From Bacteroidales bacterium UBA4116 (lineage in GTDB: Bacteria; Bacteroidota; Bacteroidia; Bacteroidales; Tannerellaceae): a stretch of DNA of 64,000 nt. The stretch is taken from the NCBI GenBank assembly GCA_002381645.1, contig DFXE01000011.1, positions 186,001 to 250,000 on the forward strand, read 5' to 3'. Shown here piece by piece: positions 1-7,569 of the stretch. Each line of letters opens with the position of its first letter. Position 1 is the first letter of the stretch. The position numbers were made by a program, and so were the translations under genes. The notes under the pieces are model-generated. The model worked only from the letters and a program-made list of their open reading frames with translations, did no database searches and had not been told where the DNA came from.

Positions 1-96
1 CACTACAGGCTCATCAATGGCCTCAACAATCTTCTTTACGTTTAAAATGCTATTAACGGAACCTACGGATGTTCCGCCGAATTTCAATACTTTCAT
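1..96 (-). CDS. Aspartokinase, N-terminal fragment (gene leaves window)
   Basis: Only the first 32 codons are present; the gene continues past the left edge. Translation from the ATG at 94-96 begins MKVLKFGGTSVGS, the nucleotide- and aspartate-binding signature at the start of aspartate kinases. The enzyme phosphorylates aspartate, the committed step toward lysine, threonine and methionine. In this phylum both the single-function kinase (lysC) and the kinase-homoserine dehydrogenase fusion (thrA) start this way, so I give no symbol. The leader of about 180 bases holds a short ORF (208-279) that may be regulatory. Confidence 0.9.
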   Translation of the reverse strand, partial: MKVLKFGGTSVGSVNSILNVKKIVEAIDEPVV

Positions 97-207
97 CGTA
101 TTTGTTTTAAATATATAATTAAGGATAAAAGAGCCGGATGTACCGGAATGAAAAAAGAGAAGCAATGTTGGAATTGCTGCAAAGCAGGACGTGGCCGCTG
201 CTATTGC

Positions 208-279
208 TTATTTATAGATTCTAACCCCCCAGGGGGTCATTGTTAAAGCCCAAGTATAATATGCAAAAATTGCATTCAT
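208..279 (-). CDS. Possible leader peptide upstream of aspartokinase
   Basis: A 23-codon ORF on the aspartokinase strand ends 111 bases before that gene's start. An in-frame ATG at 280-282 would add one Met. The peptide includes YYTWALTMTPWG; by composition it has three Thr, three Ala, three Tyr and two Trp. Downstream RNA could pair as GCAAT (203-207) with ATTGC (162-166), and AGCAG (198-202) with CTGCT (183-187). Amino-acid biosynthesis genes are often controlled by leader-peptide attenuation. This peptide lacks the run of Thr or Ile codons seen in the E. coli thr leader, and I see no strong terminator, so an attenuator is only a suggestion. Confidence 0.35.
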   Translation of the reverse strand: MNAIFAYYTWALTMTPWGVRIYK

Positions 280-447
280 CATGATTATTTATTCAATACT
301 TTTCGTTTTCAGGGAACAATATTAGGTAATATTTATTAAATCACAAAGTAAATGTCATATTTTTACCGTTTTGTATATTATAACCGAAAATTGACAAGGC
401 ACAAAAGAAAAAAGTTGATAGTTGTATCAATTATCATTTTGTTTCTT

Positions 448-1380
448 TCAATTTTCTTTTTTTAGTTCTTTTTCAACATCTTCGCGGCTCTTACTTTGTG
501 TAACCATATAGACCCCAGTGAAAACAAGTATGGCGGAAAATCCCTTCATGATTGTAAAACTATCCTGTCCGATCAATACGGCAATCATAGAAGCAACAAT
601 TGGTTGTATATAATTATACATGCTGACGGTAGTTGGACGTAATCTTTTTAGCGACATGGGTATTAATAAATAAGGTATAAAGGTTGCGCCTAATAATACA
701 TATAATATTGCACCCATTTCTTTCCAGTCTGTCACATTCCGGTTAAAGGCCGGAGTTATAAGCACCTCGTCATACATAAACGGGAATAATACAACGGAGG
801 AAAACAAAAACATCCATTTCATAATCGTAACAGCGGAATACCGTTGGCTTAAAGGCCTCGAAAGTACAACATAAATGGAATACATAAAATTACTGAATAC
901 GATCAGAAGGTCTCCTTGTAAATCACTGCTTTGGCTGGTACTATGAGTTGAAGATAATATTAGAAGAACTCCTCCGGTCACCCCCATAGCAACTCCGGCA
1001 ATCTTCCGGCCTGTTATCGGTTCTTTCAATATCAACGCTGCAAGCAACATAACATAAATAGGACCCGCTGTTGCAATAATAGATGCATCTACAGGTGAAG
1101 TACGGTTAAGTCCGCCGATAAAAAGGCTTTGGTTAATTGCAATTCCACATAGGGCGCAAATAAAAAGTAGCACCAGGTCTTTAAACGGCACTTTCTCATG
1201 CTTCATGAACAAAGAGGTTACCCAAAACATAATACAGGCAAATAACATTCGGAGAAGTGTCAGACCTTCCGGGGTAACATGTGATGGAAGCAAATATTTT
1301 GAAACCGGCATATTTACCGCAAATAATATATTTGCGATTAGGATAAAAATATGTCCATGAAGCTTTTCTCTGTTTAACAT
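448..1380 (-). CDS. EamA/DMT-family transporter
   Basis: A 310-residue, very hydrophobic protein with about ten predicted membrane helices, arranged as two repeats of five as in the EamA (drug/metabolite transporter) family. The N-terminal segment reads ANILFAVNMPVSKYLLP, typical of helix 1, and the second repeat begins near GDLLIVFSNFMYSIYVV. The C-terminal tail is charged (KSREDVEKELKKEN), as usual for the cytoplasmic end. Members export amino acids, nucleotides or other metabolites; the substrate cannot be read from sequence. It is transcribed alone, with a -7-like TACTTTTG upstream. Confidence 0.85.
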   Translation of the reverse strand: MLNREKLHGHIFILIANILFAVNMPVSKYLLPSHVTPEGLTLLRMLFACIMFWVTSLFMKHEKVPFKDLVLLFICALCGIAINQSLFIGGLNRTSPVDASIIATAGPIYVMLLAALILKEPITGRKIAGVAMGVTGGVLLILSSTHSTSQSSDLQGDLLIVFSNFMYSIYVVLSRPLSQRYSAVTIMKWMFLFSSVVLFPFMYDEVLITPAFNRNVTDWKEMGAILYVLLGATFIPYLLIPMSLKRLRPTTVSMYNYIQPIVASMIAVLIGQDSFTIMKGFSAILVFTGVYMVTQSKSREDVEKELKKEN

Positions 1381-1405
1381 AAATTACCTGATGGTATGTA
1401 ATAGG

Positions 1406-1413
1406 CAAAAGTA
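1406..1413 (-). promoter_or_regulatory. -7 element for the EamA transporter
   Basis: On the minus strand this reads TACTTTTG, matching the Bacteroidota -7 consensus TAnnTTTG, 26 bases ahead of the transporter start at 1380. I see no clear TTTG at -33, so this is a partial match. Confidence 0.5.
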
Positions 1414-1596
1414 ACTATAAATTCATTATTACATCGGGTTGTTAATTTTAATCATACGGTTGTATAATTTATATTTGATTTACATGGAAACTTGTAATTT
1501 CTGATCATTAACATTTAATTTTTATACAAATACTTAAAGTAAGTATTTTCGATATTAACAATTTTCAAATGTTTTTTAAAACTTATGGGAGTAAGG

Positions 1597-1604
1597 TATC
1601 TTTG
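1597..1604 (+). promoter_or_regulatory. -7 element for ECF sigma gene 1
   Basis: TATCTTTG fits TAnnTTTG and lies about 60 bases before the sigma gene start at 1666. At the usual 20-base spacing the -33 position holds TTTT rather than TTTG. The predicted 5' UTR carries AATAACAGTAA just before the start codon, a string also present in the UTR of the second sigma gene near 43145. Confidence 0.5.
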
Positions 1605-1665
1605 ATAATGTTTTTTGAAAAAATGATTGACTCTATCTGAAATAACCTATAAATAACAGTAAATT

Positions 1666-2169
1666 ATGAATGCGTTGCAATTTCAAACCCAACTATTAAG
1701 CCTTCAGGATAACATGATGAATTTTGCACTGACATTAACAGCGGACAAAGAGGAAGCTCAGGAATTATTACAGGATACAACCCTTAAGGTATTGGATAAT
1801 CAGGAGAAATATGTTGATAACATTAATTTCAAAGGATGGGTATTAACTGTTATGCGTAACATTTTTATTAATAATTATCATAAAGTTATACGCATGCAAT
1901 CCATTATTGATCCCTCTACCGATATTTATAATATTGATATTATAAATGATTCGGGAATGGATTCGCCTGATAGTTCTTATAGTTTACATGAGATCAATAA
2001 TGCTATCAACTCATTGAGTAAGGAGCTTAAAGGGCCGTTTTCTTTATATCTTTGCGGATATAAATATGATGAGATTTCTGAAATGTTAGATGTTCCTATG
2101 GGTACGGTTAAAAGTAGAATATTCTTCGCCCGGCAGGAATTACAAAATGAATTAAAAGAATTTTGCTGA
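1666..2169 (+). CDS. ECF-type RNA polymerase sigma factor (copy 1)
   Basis: A 167-residue sigma-70 family protein of extracytoplasmic-function type. Region 2 covers roughly residues 15-75 (DNMMNFALTLTADKEEAQEL, then FKGWVLTVMRNIFINNY, the core-binding and -10 recognition part). Region 4 covers roughly residues 110-165, with the helix-turn-helix at YDEISEMLDVPMGTVKSRIF. It directs core RNA polymerase to a specific promoter set. No FecR-like or other anti-sigma gene is adjacent, unlike many Bacteroidota ECF loci. A close paralogue lies at 43176-43682, about two-thirds identical by eye, with the first 20 coding bases identical. The target promoters are unknown. Confidence 0.92.
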   Translation: MNALQFQTQLLSLQDNMMNFALTLTADKEEAQELLQDTTLKVLDNQEKYVDNINFKGWVLTVMRNIFINNYHKVIRMQSIIDPSTDIYNIDIINDSGMDSPDSSYSLHEINNAINSLSKELKGPFSLYLCGYKYDEISEMLDVPMGTVKSRIFFARQELQNELKEFC

Positions 2170-2233
2170 TTTTAATTTGATAGAAAATGTCTGATAGGTG
2201 AATTACTCCCTATAAAAATATAAACAAGGAAAA

Positions 2234-2264
2234 TTGGCCATTTAATATTTAATCCCTACCTTTG
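2234..2264 (+). promoter_or_regulatory. Promoter of the rpsF-rpsR-rplI operon
   Basis: TACCTTTG at 2257-2264 is an exact TAnnTTTG -7 element. A TTGG (2234-2237) sits about 20 bases upstream, at the -33 position. Transcription would begin near 2271, leaving a UTR of about 33 bases before rpsF. Confidence 0.7.
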
Positions 2265-2303
2265 CGGCTCAAAATTTATTAATTACTAATTAAATAGTGT
2301 TTT

Positions 2304-2657
2304 ATGAATAATTACGAAACCGTTTTCATTTTAACTCCCGTTTTATCTGATGCTCAGATGAAGGAAGCGGTAGAAAAATTCACGAACCTTCTGGAAAGTG
2401 AGGGTGCTGAAATTGTGAATGAAGAAAATTGGGGATTGCGCAAATTAGCTTATCCTATTGACAAGAAGACTACAGGCTTCTACCAGTTGGTTGAATTTAA
2501 GGCTGCTCCGGAAACTATTGCGAAACTGGAGATTCAGTTCCGTCGTGATGAACGTATTATACGTTTCCTTACATTCCGTCAGGACAAATTTGCTGCTGAA
2601 TATGCCGCTAAGAGAAGAAATTTGAAATCATCTAAAGAAACAGTAAAGGAGAATTAA
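2304..2657 (+). CDS. rpsF: 30S ribosomal protein S6
   Basis: A 117-residue S6 protein, starting MNNYETVFILTPVLSDAQ, with the conserved YPIDKKTTGFYQLVEF core and RRDERIIRFLT near residue 90. S6 binds 16S rRNA with S18 on the platform of the small subunit. It is the first gene of an operon with S18 and L9, the usual bacterial arrangement; rpsR follows after 2 bases. The C-terminal tail is lysine-rich and slightly extended, which is common in this phylum. Confidence 0.97.
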   Translation: MNNYETVFILTPVLSDAQMKEAVEKFTNLLESEGAEIVNEENWGLRKLAYPIDKKTTGFYQLVEFKAAPETIAKLEIQFRRDERIIRFLTFRQDKFAAEYAAKRRNLKSSKETVKEN

Positions 2658-2659
2658 TT

Positions 2660-2926
2660 ATGGCAACTCAATCGGAAATCAGATACTTAACTCCGCCGTC
2701 GGTAGATGTTAAAAAGAAGAAATATTGCCGTTTCAAAAAGAACGGTATTAAGTATATCGATTATAAAGATCCCGAATTTTTAAAGAAATTTCTGAACGAA
2801 CAAGGGAAAATACTTCCCCGCCGTATTACAGGAACATCTTTAAAATTCCAGCGTCGTGTAGCTCAAGCTGTAAAAAGGGCGCGTCATCTGGCGTTGCTTC
2901 CTTATGTAACCGATTTAATGAAATAA
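2660..2926 (+). CDS. rpsR: 30S ribosomal protein S18
   Basis: An 88-residue S18 with the family signature KYCRFKKNGIKYIDYKDPEF and the basic C-terminal stretch ILPRRITGTSLKFQRRVAQA. S18 pairs with S6 in the small subunit. The gene starts 2 bases after rpsF and is followed 18 bases later by rplI, so the three are surely co-transcribed. Confidence 0.97.
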   Translation: MATQSEIRYLTPPSVDVKKKKYCRFKKNGIKYIDYKDPEFLKKFLNEQGKILPRRITGTSLKFQRRVAQAVKRARHLALLPYVTDLMK

Positions 2927-2944
2927 TAAGAGAGGAGACAGAAT

Positions 2945-3388
2945 ATGCAAGTTATTTTGAAAGAAGATGTAGTAAATTTAGGCTACAAAGACGATATCGT
3001 AACAGTGAGAGACGGTTACGGACGTAACTTTCTAATCCCGAAAGGAAAAGCGGTAATCGCTTCAGAATCCGCAAAGAAAGTATTGGCGGAGAATTTAAAA
3101 CAACGTGCCCATAAACTGGCAAAAGTAAAAGAAGATGCCCAGGCGCTGGGTACTAAACTGGAAGGCGTTTCATTAACTATCGGAGCAAAAACAAGTTCTA
3201 CAGGTACTATTTTCGGCTCTGTAACGAATATCCAGGTAGCCGAAGCTTTGGCAAAACAAGGATATGAAGTTGACAGGAAGATCATTTATATTAAGGATGC
3301 TGTAAAAGAAGTTGGAAATTACAAAGCGCTTATTAAACTTCATAAAGATGTTTCAGTGGAAATACCTTTTGAAGTTGTATCCGAGTAA
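2945..3388 (+). CDS. rplI: 50S ribosomal protein L9
   Basis: A 147-residue L9. The N-terminal domain reads MQVILKEDVVNLGYKDDIV then GYGRNFLIPKGKA, the rRNA-binding signature. A central helix rich in Lys and Ala (about residues 40-75) links it to the C-terminal domain beginning near FGSVTNIQVAEAL. L9 sits near the L1 stalk of the large subunit. This is the last gene of the operon; a strong hairpin terminator lies 22 bases after the stop. Confidence 0.97.
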   Translation: MQVILKEDVVNLGYKDDIVTVRDGYGRNFLIPKGKAVIASESAKKVLAENLKQRAHKLAKVKEDAQALGTKLEGVSLTIGAKTSSTGTIFGSVTNIQVAEALAKQGYEVDRKIIYIKDAVKEVGNYKALIKLHKDVSVEIPFEVVSE

Positions 3389-3410
3389 ATCGTACGTTAA
3401 ATAGATAAGT

Positions 3411-3444
3411 AAAAGGGTAATTCATCATGAATTACCCTTTTTTT
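3411..3444 (+). terminator. Terminator of the ribosomal protein operon
   Basis: A perfect 14-base inverted repeat: arm AAAAGGGTAATTCA at 3411-3424, loop TCA, matching arm at 3428-3441, then a run of T. This is a textbook intrinsic terminator directly after rplI. Confidence 0.93.
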
Positions 3445-3467
3445 ATAAAATAATGCGGTAAAAGCAT

Positions 3468-3475
3468 TACATTTG
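3468..3475 (+). promoter_or_regulatory. -7 element that sets the amidase start
   Basis: TACATTTG matches TAnnTTTG. Transcription would begin near 3482, downstream of a possible TTG start at 3473, so translation more likely starts at the GTG at 3503. Confidence 0.55.
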
Positions 3476-3502
3476 CTTCGGAAATTTACGAAAGTCTTTA
3501 AA

Positions 3503-4642
3503 GTGAAGAGAATATTTCTTGCATACATATATATAATATTGAGCCTGTTATTTAATTTACCCCTTGTGCAGGCACAGGAGAAAACATTTACCGTAGTTAT
3601 TGATGCCGGACATGGAGGAAGAGATCCGGGAGCGAAAGGGGCTACAGTGAATGAAAAAGTTATCAACCTTGCTGTGGCGCTTAAATTAGGAAATCTTATT
3701 TCGGATAAACATGATGACGTGAAAGTTATCTATACCCGGAAAACAGATAAATTTATAGAATTAGATGAACGGGCGAATATCGCAAACCGTAATAAGGCAG
3801 ACCTGTTCATTTCTATACATGCCAATGCGGTTAAACGGGGAAGTCATGTAATGGGAACGGAAACATTTACATTGGGGTTAGCGAGGAATGATGAAAACTT
3901 AGAAGTGGCAAAACGGGAAAACTCTGTTATTCTTCTGGAAGATGATTATCTGCAGAAATATGAAGGATTTGATCCCAACTCGACTGAGTCATATATAATT
4001 TTTGAGTTTATGCAAAATAAACATATGGAGCAAAGTATACAATTAGCTTCCGAAATACAAAAATCGTTTACAACAGCTAAACGGGTTGATCGTGGGGTGA
4101 AACAAGCAGGGTTATTGGTACTTCGTAAGACAAGTATGCCCAGTGTATTAGTTGAGTTAGGTTTCATAACCAATAAAGACGAAGAAAAATTCATGAAATC
4201 AGCCGACGGACAAAATAAATTGGCAAAATCTCTTTATGATGCGTTTGCTAAGTATAAAAAAGAATATGACAAAAGAAAGGGATTAATTACCAGTAGCGCA
4301 TCTACTCAAAAGCAGCAGAACGAAAAAACGGAATCAGAAAAAACAAATAAGCCACAAACTCCAACAATAGTTCATACAAAAGAGAATGCTAAAACCAACA
4401 ATAAGAAAGACCAGATCATATACAAGGTTCAAATAGCTACTTCAAGCAAAAAGCTTCCTGGTAATTCGAATGTATTTAAAGGATATAAAAATGTAGATTA
4501 TTATATTGAAAAAGGGCTTTATAAATATACTTACGGTGAAACAACAGATATGCAGTCTATAACAGATATCCAAAGGAAGATACGGAAAGATTTTAAAGAT
4601 GCTTTCATTGTTGCATTTAAAAATGGGGAAAGAATAAAATAA
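3503..4642 (+). CDS. N-acetylmuramoyl-L-alanine amidase with SPOR domain
   Basis: A 379-residue exported zinc amidase. A signal peptide covers about residues 1-24 (hydrophobic, ending VQAQ). The amidase_3 domain follows, with zinc-ligand motifs DAGHGGRDPG and SIHANA and the catalytic-region LVELGFITNKDEE. A low-complexity Lys/Thr/Gln linker leads to a C-terminal SPOR-like domain (YKVQIATSSKK onward), which binds denuded glycan at division sites. It cuts the bond between MurNAc and the stem peptide, probably during septum splitting. I chose the GTG start because the promoter overlaps the upstream TTG. The MCE gene follows after 27 bases, a pairing typical of Bacteroidales. Confidence 0.92.
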   Translation: MKRIFLAYIYIILSLLFNLPLVQAQEKTFTVVIDAGHGGRDPGAKGATVNEKVINLAVALKLGNLISDKHDDVKVIYTRKTDKFIELDERANIANRNKADLFISIHANAVKRGSHVMGTETFTLGLARNDENLEVAKRENSVILLEDDYLQKYEGFDPNSTESYIIFEFMQNKHMEQSIQLASEIQKSFTTAKRVDRGVKQAGLLVLRKTSMPSVLVELGFITNKDEEKFMKSADGQNKLAKSLYDAFAKYKKEYDKRKGLITSSASTQKQQNEKTESEKTNKPQTPTIVHTKENAKTNNKKDQIIYKVQIATSSKKLPGNSNVFKGYKNVDYYIEKGLYKYTYGETTDMQSITDIQRKIRKDFKDAFIVAFKNGERIK

Positions 4643-4669
4643 ATAAGTCATACACGATAATAAACTGAG

Positions 4670-5557
4670 ATGAAAAAGAAAGGGTTAACAAAAGAAGCGA
4701 AAATAGGAATAGTAACGATTATAAGTATAGGCTTATTGTACTTTGGATTAAATTATTTAAAAGGTGTGAATCTCTTTAAACCGGTCAATCATTATTATGT
4801 GATGTTTAATAATGTAAAAGACCTGGCTATCTCAAGTCCTGTATATGTAGAAGGTTTTAAGGTTGGTTTAGTAAGAAGTATCGAGTATGATTACTCAACT
4901 ACCGATCGGATAACCGTTGAGATCAGTCTAGATAATGATATGCGTATTAATAAAGGAAGTTATATAACACTGGAGAGTAGTTTGTTGAGTGGTGCTATGT
5001 TGAATATTAACCTTAATAAATATGTCAATGAATTTATGGATTCCGGTGAGATGATTGAAGGACGCATGGGAGATGATTTGATGGGGACTTTTCAAGACCG
5101 CATACTGCCGAATGTGGAAGCTATGCTTCCTAAAATAGACTCTATATTGATAGGTCTTCAGGCAATTGTTAACCATCCAGCTCTATCTCAATCGCTGGAT
5201 CATATAGAGAGAACAACCAATAATCTTGAAATTTCTACACGTCAGTTAAATGTAATACTGTCGAGAGATGTTCCTGTTCTGTTGTCCGACTTACAGAAAA
5301 TAACCGGTAACTTCAATGAAGTAAGTGAACAACTTAAAGGTTTGGATCTGATGAATACAGTAAATAGCGTAAATGCAACGTTGGCTAATTTACAACTTAC
5401 CACAGACCGTTTAAACTCTAATGATAACAGCTTAGGATTATTACTCAATGATAATACTCTCTATGAGAATCTTAATGGTACGTTATTGAACACTTCCAAA
5501 CTTCTTATTGACTTCAGGGAAAATCCTAAACGATATGTACATTTCTCATTGTTTTGA
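4670..5557 (+). CDS. MCE/MlaD-family lipid transport protein
   Basis: A 295-residue protein with an N-terminal membrane anchor (about residues 11-30, EAKIGIVTIISIGLLYFGLN) and one MCE domain (about residues 38-115, including VYVEGFKVGLVRSIEY). A long helical, probably coiled-coil, C-terminal part follows. MCE proteins form periplasmic rings that move phospholipids between the two membranes with an MlaE/MlaF ABC transporter; those partner genes are not in this window. It is probably in one transcript with the amidase upstream. The symbol mlaD would be only approximate. Confidence 0.85.
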   Translation: MKKKGLTKEAKIGIVTIISIGLLYFGLNYLKGVNLFKPVNHYYVMFNNVKDLAISSPVYVEGFKVGLVRSIEYDYSTTDRITVEISLDNDMRINKGSYITLESSLLSGAMLNINLNKYVNEFMDSGEMIEGRMGDDLMGTFQDRILPNVEAMLPKIDSILIGLQAIVNHPALSQSLDHIERTTNNLEISTRQLNVILSRDVPVLLSDLQKITGNFNEVSEQLKGLDLMNTVNSVNATLANLQLTTDRLNSNDNSLGLLLNDNTLYENLNGTLLNTSKLLIDFRENPKRYVHFSLF

Positions 5558-5923
5558 AAAATGGTGTTTTTTATAACATAGAGATGATATTTAGAATTAG
5601 TCTAAGTTGTTTTTTTTTCTGTTAAAAACTATTTTCCTTTTCCAACGCCTTTATTGTAAACGGAATATGAAACTTTTAACTATTGCCGTTTTCGTTTTCC
5701 GAAAAAACCTCTAACTTTCATTAAGTGCTTTGTTACTAAAGGTTTTTATGAGGTTGAAAAGAATAGAAAGTTTTGATTTGTATGTTGAAAAATAATGGCC
5801 TGATTATAAACAAAGTAGGGTATTTCTGAAACACCAAAAAAAAAGTGCTTTTTTTTTCTTGAATATATTTCTAAACTTTGTAGTGTATTTATGAAGAAAA
5901 GTTATAGTTAGGAAGACAAAAAG
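5558..5923 (+). other. AT-rich gap upstream of dnaA
   Basis: A 366-base non-coding stretch with long T and A runs. A -7-like TAAACTTTG (5872-5880) lies before dnaA with one extra base in the spacer, and AACCTC/GAGGTT arms could pair near 5710-5755. I see no cluster of TTATCCACA-type DnaA boxes, so I do not call an origin here. Confidence 0.4.
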
Positions 5924-7321
5924 ATGTTGAATGATTATCAGACATTATGGGCAAAATGCCTTACAGTTATTAAGGATATTGTTCCTGAAGCCGTTTTTAG
6001 TACATGGTTTGTACCGATAGTACCTTTATCATATGAAGAAAATAAATTTACCATACAAGTCCCCAGTCAGTTTTTCTATGAGTATCTGGAAGAAAAATAT
6101 GTGAATGTTTTAAAAGTAACCATTCATCGTGTAATTGGGAAAGGTACGATTCTTAACTATCGGGTGGTTGTAGATAGGACTACCGGTGGGACTGTGGATT
6201 ATCCCACAGAAAATAGTTCGATTGCCGTAAAGAAGGTTACTCCTAAGGATGCAAATAAAGCGCCCACACCTTTTACGCAATCTGCCCCTCAGGACTTTGA
6301 CAGTCAATTAAATCCAAAGTATAATTTTGAAAATTATTTTGAAGGTATCAGCAATCGTTTAGTACGTATTGCAGGGGAATCTGTTGCAAAAAATCCAGGG
6401 CGGACGACATTTAATCCCTTATTTATTTACGGACCTTCGGGCGTGGGTAAAACTCACCTATGCCATGCTGTAGGTACAAAAATCAGGGAGCTGCATCCGG
6501 AAAAAAGAGTTTTGTATATATCTTCCCATCTTTTCCGGGTTCAGTTTACGGATGCAACCAGAAAGAATACGGTAAACGACTTTCTGTATTTTTATCAGAA
6601 CTTGGATGTCCTTATTCTGGATGATATACAGGAAATGATCGGGATGGATAAGACCCAGAATACATTCTTCCATATATTCAATCATCTTCACCAGCTAGGA
6701 AAGCAATTGGTGCTGACCTCTGATAAAGCACCTGTAGATCTTCAGGGGATGGAGGAACGGTTGGTAACAAGGCTTAAATGGGGGCTAACGGCAGAATTAT
6801 CACGTCCTGACCTTGAACTTAGGCGTAAAATTTTGAAAAACAGGGCTAGTCATGATGGTATAGTTGTTCCTGATGAAGTGCTTGACTTTATAGCCAATAA
6901 TGTAACAGATAATGTGCGCGACCTTGAAGGCGTACTCGTTTCTCTTATGGCTAATTCAGTTATCAATAATCGAGAAATTGACTTAGCGCTTGCAAAACGA
7001 GTTATCAGTCAGGCTATTAAGTTGGAAAAGAAACAAATAACAGTTCAAATGATTCAGGAGATCGTTTGTAAATATTTCAATCTGGAACAATCTGTTATTC
7101 AAACTCAGTCCAGAAAGCGTGAAATTGTTCAGGCCCGGCAAATCACAATGTATCTATCAAAGAAATATACTGACTGTTCTTTTTCACATATCGGTAAGAT
7201 CGTAGGTAAAAAAGACCATGCTACAGTGCTGCATGCATGCAAGACAATAAAAGATCAAATTGAAACCAGTAAGTCGTTTCGTTCGGCAGTGGAAGAGATT
7301 GAAATCAAGCTAAAAAATTAA
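5924..7321 (+). CDS. dnaA: Chromosomal replication initiator DnaA
   Basis: A 465-residue DnaA of normal length. Domain I covers about residues 1-80. The AAA+ domain has Walker A GPSGVGKTH near residue 167 and Walker B LDVLILDDIQEM near 225. The C-terminal DNA-binding domain carries the signature SHIGKIVGKKDHATVLHACK near residue 425. DnaA-ATP binds DnaA boxes at the origin and melts DNA to start replication. The gene is monocistronic, closed by a hairpin terminator. Neither dnaN nor an obvious origin is beside it. Confidence 0.97.
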   Translation: MLNDYQTLWAKCLTVIKDIVPEAVFSTWFVPIVPLSYEENKFTIQVPSQFFYEYLEEKYVNVLKVTIHRVIGKGTILNYRVVVDRTTGGTVDYPTENSSIAVKKVTPKDANKAPTPFTQSAPQDFDSQLNPKYNFENYFEGISNRLVRIAGESVAKNPGRTTFNPLFIYGPSGVGKTHLCHAVGTKIRELHPEKRVLYISSHLFRVQFTDATRKNTVNDFLYFYQNLDVLILDDIQEMIGMDKTQNTFFHIFNHLHQLGKQLVLTSDKAPVDLQGMEERLVTRLKWGLTAELSRPDLELRRKILKNRASHDGIVVPDEVLDFIANNVTDNVRDLEGVLVSLMANSVINNREIDLALAKRVISQAIKLEKKQITVQMIQEIVCKYFNLEQSVIQTQSRKREIVQARQITMYLSKKYTDCSFSHIGKIVGKKDHATVLHACKTIKDQIETSKSFRSAVEEIEIKLKN

Positions 7322-7337
7322 TTCTGATTTTGATAAT

Positions 7338-7376
7338 AAAAAGGGAGTGTTTGTAAACAAAACATTCCCTTTTTTT
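7338..7376 (+). terminator. dnaA terminator
   Basis: Arms AAAAAGGGAGTGTTT (7338-7352) and a matching strand ending in TTTTTTT, with one G-T pair and a loop of about 8 bases, 17 bases after the dnaA stop. Confidence 0.88.
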
Positions 7377-7399
7377 GTTATTAATATAGATGATGGGTT

Positions 7400-7484
7400 T
7401 TCTTTTTGGAAAACTTTTTGTACTATGAGGAAATTGTAAATGTTTGAAAAATAGGATTTTAATTGTTCTTTTTGGAAAACTTTT
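7400..7484 (+). repeat. 19-base direct repeat before nrdJ
   Basis: The string TTCTTTTTGGAAAACTTTT occurs exactly twice, at 7400-7418 and 7466-7484, 66 bases start to start. The second copy ends 25 bases before the -7 element of nrdJ (TAAATTTG, 7510-7517), so it overlaps the -33 region. Each copy contains a partly symmetric TTTTTGGAAAA core. The arrangement suggests a tandem operator. It does not match the NrdR box as I know it. Confidence 0.7.
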
Positions 7485-7509
7485 CAACAGATTCTGCTTT
7501 TGGGATGAT

Positions 7510-7517
7510 TAAATTTG
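7510..7517 (+). promoter_or_regulatory. -7 element for nrdJ
   Basis: TAAATTTG fits TAnnTTTG, 52 bases before the GTG start of nrdJ. The -33 position has no TTTG; the direct repeat occupies the area just upstream. Confidence 0.5.
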
Positions 7518-7569
7518 TCTAATAAATAAACTATTATTAAAATTGCATTTCAATTAATAACTAACACCC

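Noticed and set aside
2265..2303. S6:S18-binding leader in rpsF
   Set aside because: The leader is only about 33 bases and lacks a CCG-bearing stem-loop.
5558..5923. Replication origin next to dnaA
   Set aside because: No cluster of DnaA boxes or clear unwinding element; AT richness alone is not enough.
7485..7569. Cobalamin riboswitch before nrdJ
   Set aside because: I could not find the conserved B12-box sequence or room for the fold.
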